A stretch of 56,118 nt of DNA from an uncultured Prevotellaceae bacterium (GCA_902785945.1 CADAAR010000015.1:1-56118), one strand, 5' to 3'; numbered from the stretch's first letter, positions 8,732 to 17,637 are shown. The notes: generated from the letters alone by a model not told the origin. Numbers and translations: made by a program.

Positions 8732-9148
8732 GTGAACGTAGAAAGAATAAATCGGATTATCAACGAGAAGCCTAACCTGAGTACCGCCCTCGGTATGGAG
8801 TTTATCTCCACACCAGAGGACGATACTTGTATGGCACAGATGAAGGTTGACGAGCGTAATCGTCAGCCTTTTGGTTTTCTAAGCGGGGGCGCATCCTTGG
8901 CGTTGGCCGAGAATGTTGCAGGTGTAGGCTCTTCCGCCCTTTGTCCACATTGTGCATGTGTGGGTATTGAGGTGAGTGGCAGTCATGTTAAGGCAGTGGC
9001 CGAGGGCGATAGTGTCACAGCTTTTGCCCGTCTGCTCCATCGGGGCACTACGCTTCATGTCTGGAATGTGGACATCAAGGATTCTTCTGGGGAACTGATT
9101 TCCAACGTCCGTGTTACCAATTATATTATCAAGCAGAAGAAAGAATGA
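8732..9148 (+). CDS. menI: Hotdog-fold thioesterase, probable DHNA-CoA thioesterase
   Basis: A 138-residue PaaI/YbdB-type hotdog protein. The catalytic-region pattern QPFGFLSGGASLALAENVAG is clear: an H/Q-x(5)-GG motif followed by the helix with the acidic residue. In E. coli and other bacteria a protein of this family hydrolyses 1,4-dihydroxy-2-naphthoyl-CoA. Its place at the head of the menF-D-B-C-E genes supports that role here. The start is GTG at 8732, directly after a heptamer array. The stop overlaps the ATG of menF (ATGA). Confidence 0.82.
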   Translation: MNVERINRIINEKPNLSTALGMEFISTPEDDTCMAQMKVDERNRQPFGFLSGGASLALAENVAGVGSSALCPHCACVGIEVSGSHVKAVAEGDSVTAFARLLHRGTTLHVWNVDIKDSSGELISNVRVTNYIIKQKKE

Positions 9149-10212
9149 AGGCATACGCCATATACAGATTACCCCATGAAGACCACGCCACCCTGATCAA
9201 GCAGTCAGAGGGTGAGCCTGAGGAATTTCTTTCTTGTGCAGAACTGAATGGCAGAAGGGGCTTTGTGGTGGCTCCTTTTCAGATTTCTGAGAAGCAACCA
9301 GTTCTTTTGATTTGTCCTGACAGTGTGGAAACTGTAGAGGTGAGAGGTGAGGGGCAAGAGGTAAGAGAATACGCTGCTGCGGACATATCTCTTACCTCTT
9401 GCCCCTCACCTCTCACCTCTTTCTACACCATCGATTTTGCCAATTTCCATGCGCAACTAGTATCCGGTACCTTCCGCAAGATCGTGCTGGCACGTTGTGC
9501 TGATGAAGAAACACCTGAGGCGATTCCGCCTATGCAACTTTTTCATCGGGCCTGTATGCTCTATCCCCGCATGTTCATTGCCTTGGTGAATACAGAGAAG
9601 AGTGGTTGCTGGCTGACAGCTACCCCTGAGATTCTCCTTGATGGTAAGGCTGATGCCTGGCGCACCATTGCGTTGGCAGGGACGATGAAGTTAGAGGGTG
9701 ACCAGTTGAATGGTGAAGGAGAAACCTTGCGCTGGAGCACGAAGAACATTCAGGAACAGCGTATCGTTGCCACCTATATCACCGAGTGTCTCGAACGGTT
9801 TACGGGTGATTTCCACGAAGAGGGACCTCGTACCGTCAGGGCGGCCAATCTGGTGCATCTCCGTAGCGACTTTACATTCTCGCTTCCTGATAATCAGCAC
9901 CTTGGCGATCTGCTACATACCCTCCATCCCACGCCTGCTGTCTGTGGATTGCCGAAACGCGAGACTTTTGAATTTATCACCCACAATGAACATACGCCCC
10001 GTCGCTATTATAGTGGTTTTATGGGCATGCTCGACCCTGCGGAGGAGACCCATCTCTATGTGTCGTTGCGCTGCATGAACATCGAAGGCAACCAATACCA
10101 TCTCTATGCAGGTGGTGGACTGCTCAAAGACAGCCAGAAGGAACAGGAATGGCAGGAAACGGAGGCGAAACTTGAAACAATGAGAAGATGTATAGCAATA
10201 AAGAAAATGTAA
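9145..10212 (+). CDS. menF: Isochorismate synthase
   Basis: A 355-residue chorismate-binding enzyme converting chorismate to isochorismate, the first step of menaquinone synthesis. C-terminal signatures include RKIVLARC, WLTATPEILL, LAGTMKLEG, ERFTGDF, HLRSDFTF, LHPTPAVCGLPK and FYSGFMG-type YYSGFMGML. Between the N-terminal beta region (LLICPDSVETV) and the TIDFANFHAQL segment it carries a ~28-residue low-complexity stretch. This is encoded by a perfect 33-bp inverted repeat built of heptamers (9336-9420). The reading frame is kept, so the enzyme may tolerate it as a surface loop. It overlaps menI by 4 nt and menD by 25 nt. Confidence 0.93.
   Translation: MKAYAIYRLPHEDHATLIKQSEGEPEEFLSCAELNGRRGFVVAPFQISEKQPVLLICPDSVETVEVRGEGQEVREYAAADISLTSCPSPLTSFYTIDFANFHAQLVSGTFRKIVLARCADEETPEAIPPMQLFHRACMLYPRMFIALVNTEKSGCWLTATPEILLDGKADAWRTIALAGTMKLEGDQLNGEGETLRWSTKNIQEQRIVATYITECLERFTGDFHEEGPRTVRAANLVHLRSDFTFSLPDNQHLGDLLHTLHPTPAVCGLPKRETFEFITHNEHTPRRYYSGFMGMLDPAEETHLYVSLRCMNIEGNQYHLYAGGGLLKDSQKEQEWQETEAKLETMRRCIAIKKM
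9336..9420. repeat. Heptamer-built perfect inverted repeat inside menF
   Basis: Arms 9336-9368 and 9388-9420 are exact reverse complements (33 bp), with a 19-nt spacer. Each arm consists of 7-bp units (GAGGTGA, GAGGTGA, GGGGCAA, GAGGTAA on the left). Positions 9377-9399 match the edge of the dnaG insert at 40202-40224 in 21 of 23 bases. No T tract follows, so it is not an obvious terminator. Confidence 0.95.
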
Positions 10213-11771
10213 ACATACTGACTTCGCTGTTGGTGGCGCATGGCATTCGTCATGCTGTCTGCTGCCCGGGCAGCCGGAATGCACCCATCGTGCACAACCT
10301 CAACGTGTGTCCTGACATCCAGTGTTATCCCGTTACCGACGAGCGTAGTGCGGGCTTCTATGCCTTGGGTATGAGCCAATGCCTGCAACAGCCTGTGGTT
10401 GTCTGTGTTACTAGTGGAACGGCCCTGCTAAATCTCGCTCCCGCTGTGGCTGAGGCCTATTATCAGCATATCCCCTTGGTGGTGATCTCTGCAGATCGTC
10501 CTCAGGCGTGGATAGATCAACTCGACGGTCAGACGCTCCCACAATCTGATGCCCTTGGTCGTTTTGTGAAGAAGGCGGTTTCTCTGCCAGAGCCTCACGA
10601 CGACGAATCATATTGGTACTGTAACCGCCTTGTCAACGAGGCTCTGCTCGAAAAGCACGCTCCCGTACATATCAACGTGCCCATCAGCGAACCATTCTTC
10701 GATTTCAGCGTCGCGGCCCTGCCTGTGGAACGGAAGATAGAATTGCTGCCAGCCGACATCACCAATCAAACGCTGAGTCATGTCTGTCGGATGTTCATGC
10801 AGTCGAAGCGTCCTTTGCTCATTGCCGGTCAACCGATGAATCCAGGCTACGATGAGGCCGTTTGTCTCATTGGCGATGACGAGAGCTATGTGCCCGACCT
10901 TGTGTTGTATATCGGTGGTTCCATCGTTAGCAAACGCCTGAAACGGTTCCTTCGCAAAGCCAAGGAGACGTGGGTGGTCAATGCCACAGGCGAGGTTACC
11001 GATACCTTTATGAACCTGACGCGTGTCATTCAGGGCGATGCGGCGGTGGTGGAAGATCAGATCCGCTTCTTCCTCGAACAACAACCCCATCCCTTCGTTC
11101 AGAAATGGGAAACGTTGCTGGCAAAGGTCAGCGCTCATGCTGCCGCCTATCAGCCTGCTTATTCAGAGATGGCCGCTGTTAAGTGTTTCGAGACACAGTT
11201 GACTCTTCACTCTTCTTGCGTCCCTACGGTAGCAAGCGAGCAGAGCTCGAGCGCACTCTTCACTCTTCACTATGCCAACAGCTCTGCCATCCGATTGGCG
11301 AACATCTTCGCACAGCACAGTGTCTACTGCAATCGTGGCGTGAACGGTATCGATGGCTCCCTCTCTACAGCAGCAGGTTTTTCTGTGGTGACAGACGAAA
11401 ACGTCTTCTGCGTCATTGGGGACTTGAGTTTCTTCTACGATCAGAATGCCCTTTGGAACCAGAATCTGAAAGGCAACTTCCGTATCCTTTTGCTTAACAA
11501 TGGAAAGGGTGGTATCTTCAATATGCTCCCAGGCTTGGAACAGAGCCCTGTCCGTGATCAGTTCGTCGCGGCTGAGCACCACACCTCTGCCGAGGGTATC
11601 TGCCAGCAAAACGATATTGTCTATCTCAAAGCCGAGAATATGGAGCAGCTTCAACAAGGCATCTCCACCTTATTAAATTTAGAGAGTTCGCGTCCCGTCC
11701 TCCTCGAGGTCTTCACCGACCCTGCTGAGGATGAGCGCGTATTCAAGGATTATTATAAAACACTGAAATGA
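10188..11771 (+). CDS. menD: SEPHCHC synthase, menaquinone pathway
   Basis: A 527-residue thiamine-diphosphate enzyme that joins isochorismate and 2-oxoglutarate. N-terminal motifs: [32 protein letters not shown] (catalytic Glu region) and [22 protein letters not shown]-terminal ThDP/Mg region: [18 protein letters not shown] with [13 protein letters not shown]. The ATG lies inside the end of menF. Residues around 338-362 (TLHSSCVP, then [10 protein letters not shown], then FTLHYA) are an in-frame insert encoded by heptamers flanking a hairpin at 11201-11272. This sits in the linker between the middle and PP domains. Confidence 0.95.
   Translation: MYSNKENVNILTSLLVAHGIRHAVCCPGSRNAPIVHNLNVCPDIQCYPVTDERSAGFYALGMSQCLQQPVVVCVTSGTALLNLAPAVAEAYYQHIPLVVISADRPQAWIDQLDGQTLPQSDALGRFVKKAVSLPEPHDDESYWYCNRLVNEALLEKHAPVHINVPISEPFFDFSVAALPVERKIELLPADITNQTLSHVCRMFMQSKRPLLIAGQPMNPGYDEAVCLIGDDESYVPDLVLYIGGSIVSKRLKRFLRKAKETWVVNATGEVTDTFMNLTRVIQGDAAVVEDQIRFFLEQQPHPFVQKWETLLAKVSAHAAAYQPAYSEMAAVKCFETQLTLHSSCVPTVASEQSSSALFTLHYANSSAIRLANIFAQHSVYCNRGVNGIDGSLSTAAGFSVVTDENVFCVIGDLSFFYDQNALWNQNLKGNFRILLLNNGKGGIFNMLPGLEQSPVRDQFVAAEHHTSAEGICQQNDIVYLKAENMEQLQQGISTLLNLESSRPVLLEVFTDPAEDERVFKDYYKTLK
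11201..11272. repeat. Composite repeat insert in menD (heptamers flanking a hairpin)
   Basis: The heptamer pattern GACTCTTCACTCTTC (11201-11215) and ACTCTTCACTCTTCACTA (11255-11272) flanks a ~40-bp centre. The segment 11227-11257 is identical over 31 bp to 13978-14008 in menE and contains the hairpin CGAGC-AGA-GCTCG. Confidence 0.9.
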
Positions 11772-12622
11772 TGAGAAATTGGAAAGAAATTCGTAAGTTC
11801 GAAGAGATTCTCTTCGAGGAATATAATGGCATCGCCAAAATCACCATCAACCGTCCGCATTACCGTAATGCCTTCACCCCCAAGACTACCTGGGAACTTT
11901 CTCAGGCCTTTGCCATGTGTCGTGAGATGCAGGACATTTCTGTGGTGCTGCTCACGGGTGCCATGTCAGAAGTGCCTGAGGGCAAGACGCTCGCCGATGT
12001 CAAGCATGCCTTCTGTTCTGGTGGTGACATGCACGTGAAAGGTCGTGGTGGCTATGTCGATGATGAGGGCGTGCCCCGTTTGAGTGTACTCGATGTGCAG
12101 ATGCAGATCCGTCGTCTGCCCAAACCTGTCATCGCGATGGTCAATGGTTATGCCATCGGTGGTGGTCATGTACTTCACCTGGTTTGTGACCTCACCATCG
12201 CTTCTGAGAATGCCATCTTTGGACAAACAGGTCCCAAGGTCGGCTCTTTCGATGCGGGCTTCGGTTCCTCTTATCTTGCCCGCATCGTGGGTCAGAAGAA
12301 AGCGCGTGAGATTTGGTTCCTCTGTCGTCAGTATAGCGCGAAAGAGGCTGAAGAGATGGGTATGGTGAACAAAGTGGTGCCCATTGAGCGTCTCGAAGAC
12401 GAGTGTGTGGAGTGGGCAGAGATTATGATGGAGCGTTCGCCGCTTGCCCTCCGTATGATCAAAGCTGGTCTCAATGCCGAGCTCGACGGTCAGGCCGGTA
12501 TTCAGGAACTTGCTGGCGACTGTACCATGCTCTACTACTTCCTCGACGAGGCCCAGGAGGGTGGCAAAGCTTTCCTTGAGAAGCGCAAACCCGACTTCAA
12601 GAAATACCCAAAGCTTCCATGA
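11768..12622 (+). CDS. menB: 1,4-dihydroxy-2-naphthoyl-CoA synthase
   Basis: A 284-residue crotonase-fold enzyme that closes the second ring in menaquinone synthesis. Visible: [32 protein letters not shown] (oxyanion-hole and active-site loop typical of MenB), [48 protein letters not shown] and the C-terminal helix. The ATG overlaps the menD stop (ATGATG), and the stop overlaps the ATG of menC. It is the only men gene here, apart from menI, without a repeat insert. Confidence 0.97.
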   Translation: MMRNWKEIRKFEEILFEEYNGIAKITINRPHYRNAFTPKTTWELSQAFAMCREMQDISVVLLTGAMSEVPEGKTLADVKHAFCSGGDMHVKGRGGYVDDEGVPRLSVLDVQMQIRRLPKPVIAMVNGYAIGGGHVLHLVCDLTIASENAIFGQTGPKVGSFDAGFGSSYLARIVGQKKAREIWFLCRQYSAKEAEEMGMVNKVVPIERLEDECVEWAEIMMERSPLALRMIKAGLNAELDGQAGIQELAGDCTMLYYFLDEAQEGGKAFLEKRKPDFKKYPKLP

Positions 12623-13710
12623 CTTATCGCATAGAAGAGCGTCTGCTCCATTTCAAACAGCCTGCAGGGACGTCTCGTGGTGTTTATACAACGCGGAAAA
12701 TCTGGTTGGTTCATTTGTCGGATGGTCAGCGCGAAGGAGTAGGGGAGTGCGCCCCATTGCCCGATTTGAGTTGCGATGCAATGGAAGATGAGCAATATGC
12801 CGCTCTGTTAAATAACTTTTGCAAGGATTTCTGTAAGGCGCTGGAAGGACACAATGGGGACTGTCCCCTCTGTGAGCAGTGCAGCGAATTACAGGGGGAC
12901 TGTCCCCAGTGTGTCTTATCGATACTCCCTAACCTTCGCGACTATCCCTCAATGCTCTTTGGCTTGGAAATGGCGCTGCTCAATCTCCAGAATGGCGACC
13001 GTCTCTTCGATACCGCTTTCTCTCGTGGCGAAGTAGGCATTCCCATCAACGGCCTCGTCTGGATGGGCAATCACGAGGAAATGCTCCGTCGTATGGAGGA
13101 GAAACTGGAGAAGGGCTTCCGCTGCATCAAACTCAAAATCGGCGCCATCGACTTCAATCAGGAACTCGACCTCATCAAGCGTATTCGTGATCGTTTCTCC
13201 TTCCACGAGGTAGAACTTCGTGTGGATGCCAATGGTGCTTTCCCTTATGACGAGGCACTCTATAAGCTTGAGCTGTTGTCACAATATAATATCCACTCCA
13301 TTGAGCAGCCGATAAAGGCAAGACAATGGGCCTATATGGCTGAGCTCTGTCGTGAGTCACCGCTCCCCATTGCTCTCGACGAGGAACTCATCGGTGTCAA
13401 CGACCCAGCAATGAAGCGTCACATGCTCAATATCATCAAACCCCGTTACATCATCCTCAAACCCTCGTTGCATGGTGGTATGATGGGCTGTCGTGAGTGG
13501 ATCGACTTCGCTCGTGATATGGGTATCGGCTCGTGGATCACTTCCGCCCTCGAGAGTAACATTGGTCTTAATGCTATTGCCCAGTTTGCTTCTTCGGTCT
13601 ATGGAGACCATATTACCATGCCTCAGGGCCTCGGCACTGGCCAGCTCTTTACCGACAACATCCCCATGCCCCTTGAAATCCGTAATGATCAACTTTGGCG
13701 ATGTCTTTAG
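12619..13710 (+). CDS. menC: o-Succinylbenzoate synthase
   Basis: A 363-residue enolase-superfamily enzyme dehydrating SHCHC to o-succinylbenzoate. The catalytic set is present: KLKIGA (KxK), LRVDANGAF (Asp), IEQPI (Glu), ALDEELIG (Asp) and [10 protein letters not shown] (Lys). An unusual Cys-containing stretch, [19 protein letters not shown] (about residues 82-100), lies between the capping-domain N-terminal part and FGLEMALL. It is encoded by a pair of GGGGACTGTCCCC palindromes (12849-12914) and looks like an in-frame insert rather than a metal site. It overlaps menB by 4 nt and menE by 10 nt. Confidence 0.93.
   Translation: MTYRIEERLLHFKQPAGTSRGVYTTRKIWLVHLSDGQREGVGECAPLPDLSCDAMEDEQYAALLNNFCKDFCKALEGHNGDCPLCEQCSELQGDCPQCVLSILPNLRDYPSMLFGLEMALLNLQNGDRLFDTAFSRGEVGIPINGLVWMGNHEEMLRRMEEKLEKGFRCIKLKIGAIDFNQELDLIKRIRDRFSFHEVELRVDANGAFPYDEALYKLELLSQYNIHSIEQPIKARQWAYMAELCRESPLPIALDEELIGVNDPAMKRHMLNIIKPRYIILKPSLHGGMMGCREWIDFARDMGIGSWITSALESNIGLNAIAQFASSVYGDHITMPQGLGTGQLFTDNIPMPLEIRNDQLWRCL
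12849..12914. repeat. REP-like paired palindrome insert in menC
   Basis: Two copies of GGGGACTGTCCCC (12856-12868 and 12895-12907) form an inverted pair. The outer 20 bp on each side match as reverse complements in 18 positions. The element spans 66 bp, exactly 22 codons, and contains no stop in the menC frame. Confidence 0.88.
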
Positions 13711-14699
13711 ACGAATTCCTCGAGGAGTGGAATAACCCTTCACCGTATGTCCATGTGCAGACGAGTGGTAGCACAGGTGTTCCCAAGCCTATGTCGGTTG
13801 AAAAGCGTCGTATGCTCGCCTCTGCCCGTATCACTAACGACTTTCTCGGCCTCCAGTCAGGCGATACTGCGCTTCTTTGCATGTCGCTCGACTATATAGC
13901 AGGTAAGATGATGGTGGTCCGTGCTCTAGAACGAGGATTGAGGTTGTTGGCTGTTGAACCCAGTGGCCATCCCTTAGCGGTAGCAAGCGAGCAGAGCTCG
14001 AGCGCACTATCTTTCGCCGCTATGGTTCCCCTTCAGGTCTATAACTCTTTGCAGGTGCCTGAAGAAAAAGAGCGCCTTCAGCAGATCCGTCATCTCATCA
14101 TCGGTGGTGGCGCCATCGACGATGCTCTTGCTTCTGAACTCAAGACCTTCCCCAATGCCGTCTGGAGCACTTATGGCATGACCGAGACCCTCTCCCACAT
14201 TGCCCTTCGTCGTCTTTCTGGCCCCAATGCCTCCGATTGGTATACTCCCTTCCCCTCTGTCACTCTCAGTCTCTCAGAAGATTCAACTGTTATCATCGAT
14301 GCGCCTGAAGTGTGTGCCACACCCCTTGTTACCAATGACATTGTCGAGTTTTCATCTGATAAGACCAAATTTCGTATTCTCGGTCGTAAAGACAACATCG
14401 TTTGTTCTGGTGGTTTGAAGATCCAGATTGAGGAACTCGAACGCCAACTCCGTTCTCATCTTCGCGTTCCTTATTTAATAACCAAGCGTCCTGATGAGAA
14501 GTTCGGAGAGATTGTTGTTCTCCTTACAGAAGGCTCCATTGATGAGGCTCGTCAGATATGTGAGCGCATTCTTCCTAAATACCATCAGCCTCATGCCTAC
14601 CTCCGCGTCGCTCAAATCCCCCTAACAGAAACAGGCAAGCCCTCCCGCCATGAAGCAGAAAAACTTGCCCGTTTGTTCAAAGACGACTTCCTTATTTGA
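13701..14699 (+). CDS. menE: o-Succinylbenzoate-CoA ligase
   Basis: A 332-residue, short AMP-forming acyl-CoA synthetase. Motifs: HVQTSGSTGVPKPM (P-loop), DTALLCMSLDYIAGKMM, WSTYGMTETLSHIALR, FRILGRKDNIVCSGGLKIQ and the late Lys in TETGKPSRHE. The ATG at 13701 is preferred over an in-frame TTG 6 bp upstream, and it overlaps the menC stop. Residues [13 protein letters not shown] (about 95-107) are encoded by the 31-bp hairpin repeat shared with menD. The 3' end overlaps the convergent adenine deaminase gene by 8 bp. Confidence 0.94.
   Translation: MSLDEFLEEWNNPSPYVHVQTSGSTGVPKPMSVEKRRMLASARITNDFLGLQSGDTALLCMSLDYIAGKMMVVRALERGLRLLAVEPSGHPLAVASEQSSSALSFAAMVPLQVYNSLQVPEEKERLQQIRHLIIGGGAIDDALASELKTFPNAVWSTYGMTETLSHIALRRLSGPNASDWYTPFPSVTLSLSEDSTVIIDAPEVCATPLVTNDIVEFSSDKTKFRILGRKDNIVCSGGLKIQIEELERQLRSHLRVPYLITKRPDEKFGEIVVLLTEGSIDEARQICERILPKYHQPHAYLRVAQIPLTETGKPSRHEAEKLARLFKDDFLI
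13978..14008. repeat. 31-bp hairpin repeat in menE, identical to menD copy
   Basis: Identical to 11227-11257 across 31 bp and read in the same frame as [10 protein letters not shown]. It contains CGAGC-AGA-GCTCG, a perfect 5-bp stem. Confidence 0.93.
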
Positions 14700-16350
14700 T
14701 GATGCTCATTTGTTTCGTGTCCATCAAGTGACGGTCAGTGATCTTGATGTCGGGAATCACAGGCAGACACATAAATGCCATCGTGATGAAAGGTGACTTC
14801 ATCGGACAGCCGATACGCTTCACCATGTCGTGTAGCAAGAGCGTGCGGAAAGCAACCTCATGCCCGCTCAATGGCGCCATCAAACCAGCGATAGGCAGTG
14901 GGATGTCGAGCATTTCGTCGGCTCCTACCACCACCTGTCCACCCTTCATCTCAATCACACGGTTGATGGCGCGAACCAGATACTCATCGTTCGAGCCGAT
15001 GGCCACGATGTTATGGCAGTCATGGGCTACTGATCCTGCGAGGGCACCTTCTCTGATGCCGAAGCCACGCACCAGTCCCACTACGGGCTTGGCACCTGGC
15101 TGGTAGCGGTTGTAGACCACAATCTTCTGCACCTTCGTCCACGGGTAATGTGAGTCGAACAGCGGATTTCCCGACACCTTGATCTCATCGTGCTGCGTGA
15201 GCAGACTGCCATCCGAAGCATAGATCACGTGGACCGTATCGCCGCTCTTGATATCCATGAAGATGTCTTTTTCGGTGATGGGGGCGGCCACGAACTTATT
15301 GGGGAACTCCGCATCTGCAGTCAGGGTGTCTCTCTCAAACAGATCCCTCGGCAGGTTGGCGTTATAGTTGAATGCCTCCTTTCCTCGTATCACTGTGCGT
15401 TCCACCCTGAAGTGCGGGGTCAGACAGTCTGTGCAGATAAATGTGGCAGGGTCGCCCTTTTGCAGCAGTCCCCAGTTTTTGTGATAGTGCCGCTGTGCGT
15501 TGACACAAGCCACCTGCAGCACATCCCACAACTGATAGCCGTCGGCCAGCGCACGTTTCACGATGCTGTTGATATGGCCGCGCACGAAGTCGTCAGGGTG
15601 ACAGTCGTCGGTGCACAGCATCACCATATCGGGACTCTCAGCAATCAATGGACTCAGCAGCTGGTAGTCCTTGGCTGCGCTACCCTCGCGGATAATCACC
15701 TTCATACCGGCCTTGATGCAAGCCCGTCCTTCTTCGAGTGTCGAACACTCGTGGTCGGTCGTGATGCCCGCAGCGGCATATTGCGAGCGTTGCTCTCCCT
15801 TCAGTCCGGGCGCGTGACCGTCCACCGGCTTACCGTTTCGACGTGCAGCCTCAATCTTGCGCAATACCTCCTTGTCACCGCTGAGCACGCCTGGGTAGTT
15901 CATCATCTCCCCAAGAAATCCGATGTCGTCGCGTTGCATCAGCTGCTCGATGTCGTCGGCACTGATCACGGCACCGCTGGTCTCTATCTCGCCTCCTACG
16001 GCTGGCACACAACTGGGTGCTCCGAAGCAGAAGTTAAACTGCGCCTCGTTGCCCGAGCGTATCATAAAGTCAATGCCCTCAATACCCATCACGTTACCAA
16101 TTTCGTGTGGGTCGGCTATCACGCCGATGGTACCATGAGTTACGGCGATGCGGGCAAATCTGCTAGGCACCACCATACTGCTCTCTATGTGTATATGGCT
16201 GTCGATGAAGCCCGGGAGAAAATAGGGCCACTTTCCGTCGCCCAACTCACAGCGCTTTACTTCTGTGATTTGCTCTCCGTCAACCACCAGCTCACCGTCG
16301 AATATCTCGCGACGAACCACGTCTACAATATGTCCTTTGAAACTTTTCAT
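14692..16350 (-). CDS. ade: Adenine deaminase
   Basis: A 552-residue amidohydrolase-superfamily adenine deaminase, converting adenine to hypoxanthine in purine salvage. Seen: LPGFIDSHIHIESSMV (metal-binding HxH), THGTIGVIADPHEIGNV, GHAPGL, TDHECST, VMLCTDDCHPDDF (metal Asp) and the C-terminal domain with VGLVRGFGIREGALAGSVAHDCHNIVAIG. Length and order match the Ade family. It has its own promoter after the aroB terminator. The 3' end overlaps menE by 8 bp. Confidence 0.96.
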   Translation of the reverse strand: MKSFKGHIVDVVRREIFDGELVVDGEQITEVKRCELGDGKWPYFLPGFIDSHIHIESSMVVPSRFARIAVTHGTIGVIADPHEIGNVMGIEGIDFMIRSGNEAQFNFCFGAPSCVPAVGGEIETSGAVISADDIEQLMQRDDIGFLGEMMNYPGVLSGDKEVLRKIEAARRNGKPVDGHAPGLKGEQRSQYAAAGITTDHECSTLEEGRACIKAGMKVIIREGSAAKDYQLLSPLIAESPDMVMLCTDDCHPDDFVRGHINSIVKRALADGYQLWDVLQVACVNAQRHYHKNWGLLQKGDPATFICTDCLTPHFRVERTVIRGKEAFNYNANLPRDLFERDTLTADAEFPNKFVAAPITEKDIFMDIKSGDTVHVIYASDGSLLTQHDEIKVSGNPLFDSHYPWTKVQKIVVYNRYQPGAKPVVGLVRGFGIREGALAGSVAHDCHNIVAIGSNDEYLVRAINRVIEMKGGQVVVGADEMLDIPLPIAGLMAPLSGHEVAFRTLLLHDMVKRIGCPMKSPFITMAFMCLPVIPDIKITDRHLMDTKQMSIIK

Positions 16351-16388
16351 ATCACATTAGGCTTATTTATTGTTTTCGATTTCCGTTG

Positions 16389-16419
16389 CAAAGATAAATA
16401 AAATCTTTGAAAAAACAAA
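16389..16419 (-). promoter_or_regulatory. Promoter for ade
   Basis: On the minus strand TTTG (16419-16416) is followed by 19 bp and TATCTTTG (16396-16389). The ade ATG is 38 bp further on. This is one of the best matches to the Bacteroidetes promoter consensus in the window. Confidence 0.8.
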
Positions 16420-16429
16420 GGAATAGCAA

Positions 16430-16470
16430 TCAAAAAAAGAGATGCAGCTGCTTTCACAAGTGGCTGCATC
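16430..16470 (-). terminator. Intrinsic terminator of aroB
   Basis: Minus-strand hairpin GATGCAGC...GCTGCATC (stem arms 16470-16463 and 16448-16441) followed by TCTTTTTTTG. It separates aroB from the ade promoter. The region between aroB and the hairpin also holds GAACCTGATC, which recalls a TPP riboswitch. Confidence 0.85.
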
Positions 16471-16520
16471 CGCGATTAGTTAGTAATATGATCAGGTTCA
16501 TTAAGCTGATTGGTCTTTCC

Positions 16521-17600
16521 TCAGCCCTCACGATAGAAGTCGAGGGCTTCGTATATTTCTTCCTTCGTGGCAGTCTGGTTGATGCGGATGTCGCCGATGC
16601 CACCGAGCAGAGTGAAGTTGATGCTGCCCGCCGTGTTCTTCTTGTCATGCGTCATGAGTTCGAAAAGGATGGGGTAGTCATCGCAGGTGATGGGCATACG
16701 ACCGTAGTGTTCGTGGATGAAACTGACGGTCTGGCGCATCTTGTCGGTGGGGAAGCCGGTCTTGATGGTGCTCAGGTAGAGCTCGCAGACGAGGCCAAAG
16801 GCGACGGCATAGCCGTGAAGGATAGGGGTGTGGTTCAGGGCAAACGACTCAAAGGCGTGGCCAACGGTGTGGCCGAGGTTAAGCGCCTTGCGGATGCCGT
16901 GTTCTAAGGGGTCTTCGGTAACGATGCGCTGTTTGACGGCCACACTGTCGGCCAGCATGCGCTGAAGGAGTGAAGAGTGAAGAGTGAAGAGTGAAGAGTC
17001 TGTCGTCGACATGGCGTCGATATCAAAGTTGACAAGCTCTACCCACATCTCTTCATTCGAAATCAGTCCGTGCTTGAGCATCTCGGCATAGCCGGAGAGG
17101 ATGTTCTCGCGGTCGAGGGTACGCAGGAACTGTGTACTGAGAATGACTGTAGCGGCATTGTTGAACACCCCGATCTCATTCTTCAGGCCACGGAAGTTGA
17201 TGCCTGTCTTGCCGCCGACACTGGCATCGACCATAGCAAGCAGAGTGGTGGGGATGTTGATGTAGTTGATGCCGCGTTTGAAGGTGGATGCCGCAAAACC
17301 ACCCAGATCGGTCACCATGCCGCCCCCTATATTTATTAATAAGGTGTGGCGGGTACCCCCCAAGCGTCCGAGTTCTTCCCAGACATGGGCTAGTGAGTCA
17401 AGTGTCTTGTGGGTGTCGGTAGCCCCGATGCTGATGACCTCAGCACCTTGAAGGCAGGTGTAGCCGCTGACCACGGGCCAGCAAAGCTCTCGGGTGGTAT
17501 TGTCGGTAAGAATGAAGAGTTTGTCATGCTCGCAGCCTTCGATGGCACTGGCGAGTGACGTCTCCAGATTCTCCGCTATTTCTACCTTTTGGGGGTTCAT
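16521..17600 (-). CDS. aroB: 3-Dehydroquinate synthase
   Basis: A 359-residue AroB for the second step of the shikimate pathway. Visible: INIGGGMVTDLGGFAASTFKRGI (NAD and metal region), PTTLLAMVDASVGGKTGINF, GYAEMLKHGLI, LNLGHTVGHAFES (zinc His) and HGYAVAFGLVCE. I choose the ATG at 17600 (MNPQKVEIAEN) with AGGAAG just upstream, because the upstream TTG at 17642 lies inside the promoter. Residues SSLFTLHSSLLQ come from a four-copy heptamer array (16968-16998), an in-frame insertion before the LADSVAVKQRIV helix. Confidence 0.95.
   Translation of the reverse strand: MNPQKVEIAENLETSLASAIEGCEHDKLFILTDNTTRELCWPVVSGYTCLQGAEVISIGATDTHKTLDSLAHVWEELGRLGGTRHTLLINIGGGMVTDLGGFAASTFKRGINYINIPTTLLAMVDASVGGKTGINFRGLKNEIGVFNNAATVILSTQFLRTLDRENILSGYAEMLKHGLISNEEMWVELVNFDIDAMSTTDSSLFTLHSSLLQRMLADSVAVKQRIVTEDPLEHGIRKALNLGHTVGHAFESFALNHTPILHGYAVAFGLVCELYLSTIKTGFPTDKMRQTVSFIHEHYGRMPITCDDYPILFELMTHDKKNTAGSINFTLLGGIGDIRINQTATKEEIYEALDFYREG
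16968..16998. repeat. Heptamer array inside aroB, 4 copies
   Basis: Four exact GAGTGAA units at 16968-16995 plus GAG. On the coding strand this is CTCTTCA repeated. The opening GACTCTTCACTCTTC equals the left part of the menD insert. Confidence 0.95.
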
Positions 17601-17629
17601 CTTCCTTTTAATGGTCATTTTTGCGTGTG

Positions 17630-17637
17630 CAAAGATA
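17630..17637 (-). promoter_or_regulatory. -7 box for aroB
   Basis: TATCTTTG on the minus strand, 29 bp before the ATG at 17600. No convincing -33 TTTG. Its position rules out the TTG start at 17642. Confidence 0.65.

Noticed and set aside
9336-9420. Inverted repeat in menF as an intrinsic terminator
   Set aside because: No T tract follows either arm and the gene continues in frame for a further ~260 codons.
12849-12914. Cys-rich segment of MenC as a metal-binding site
   Set aside because: The cysteines arise from TGT codons within repeated GGGGACTGTCCCC palindromes, so they are better explained by a repeat insert.
15190-16401. Long plus-strand frame antisense to adenine deaminase (403 codons)
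   Set aside because: It mirrors a strongly conserved gene on the other strand. The translation has no domain and the composition is that of a complementary frame. Similar shadows at 3464-4411, 36792-37976 and 6490-7605 were left out for the same reason.
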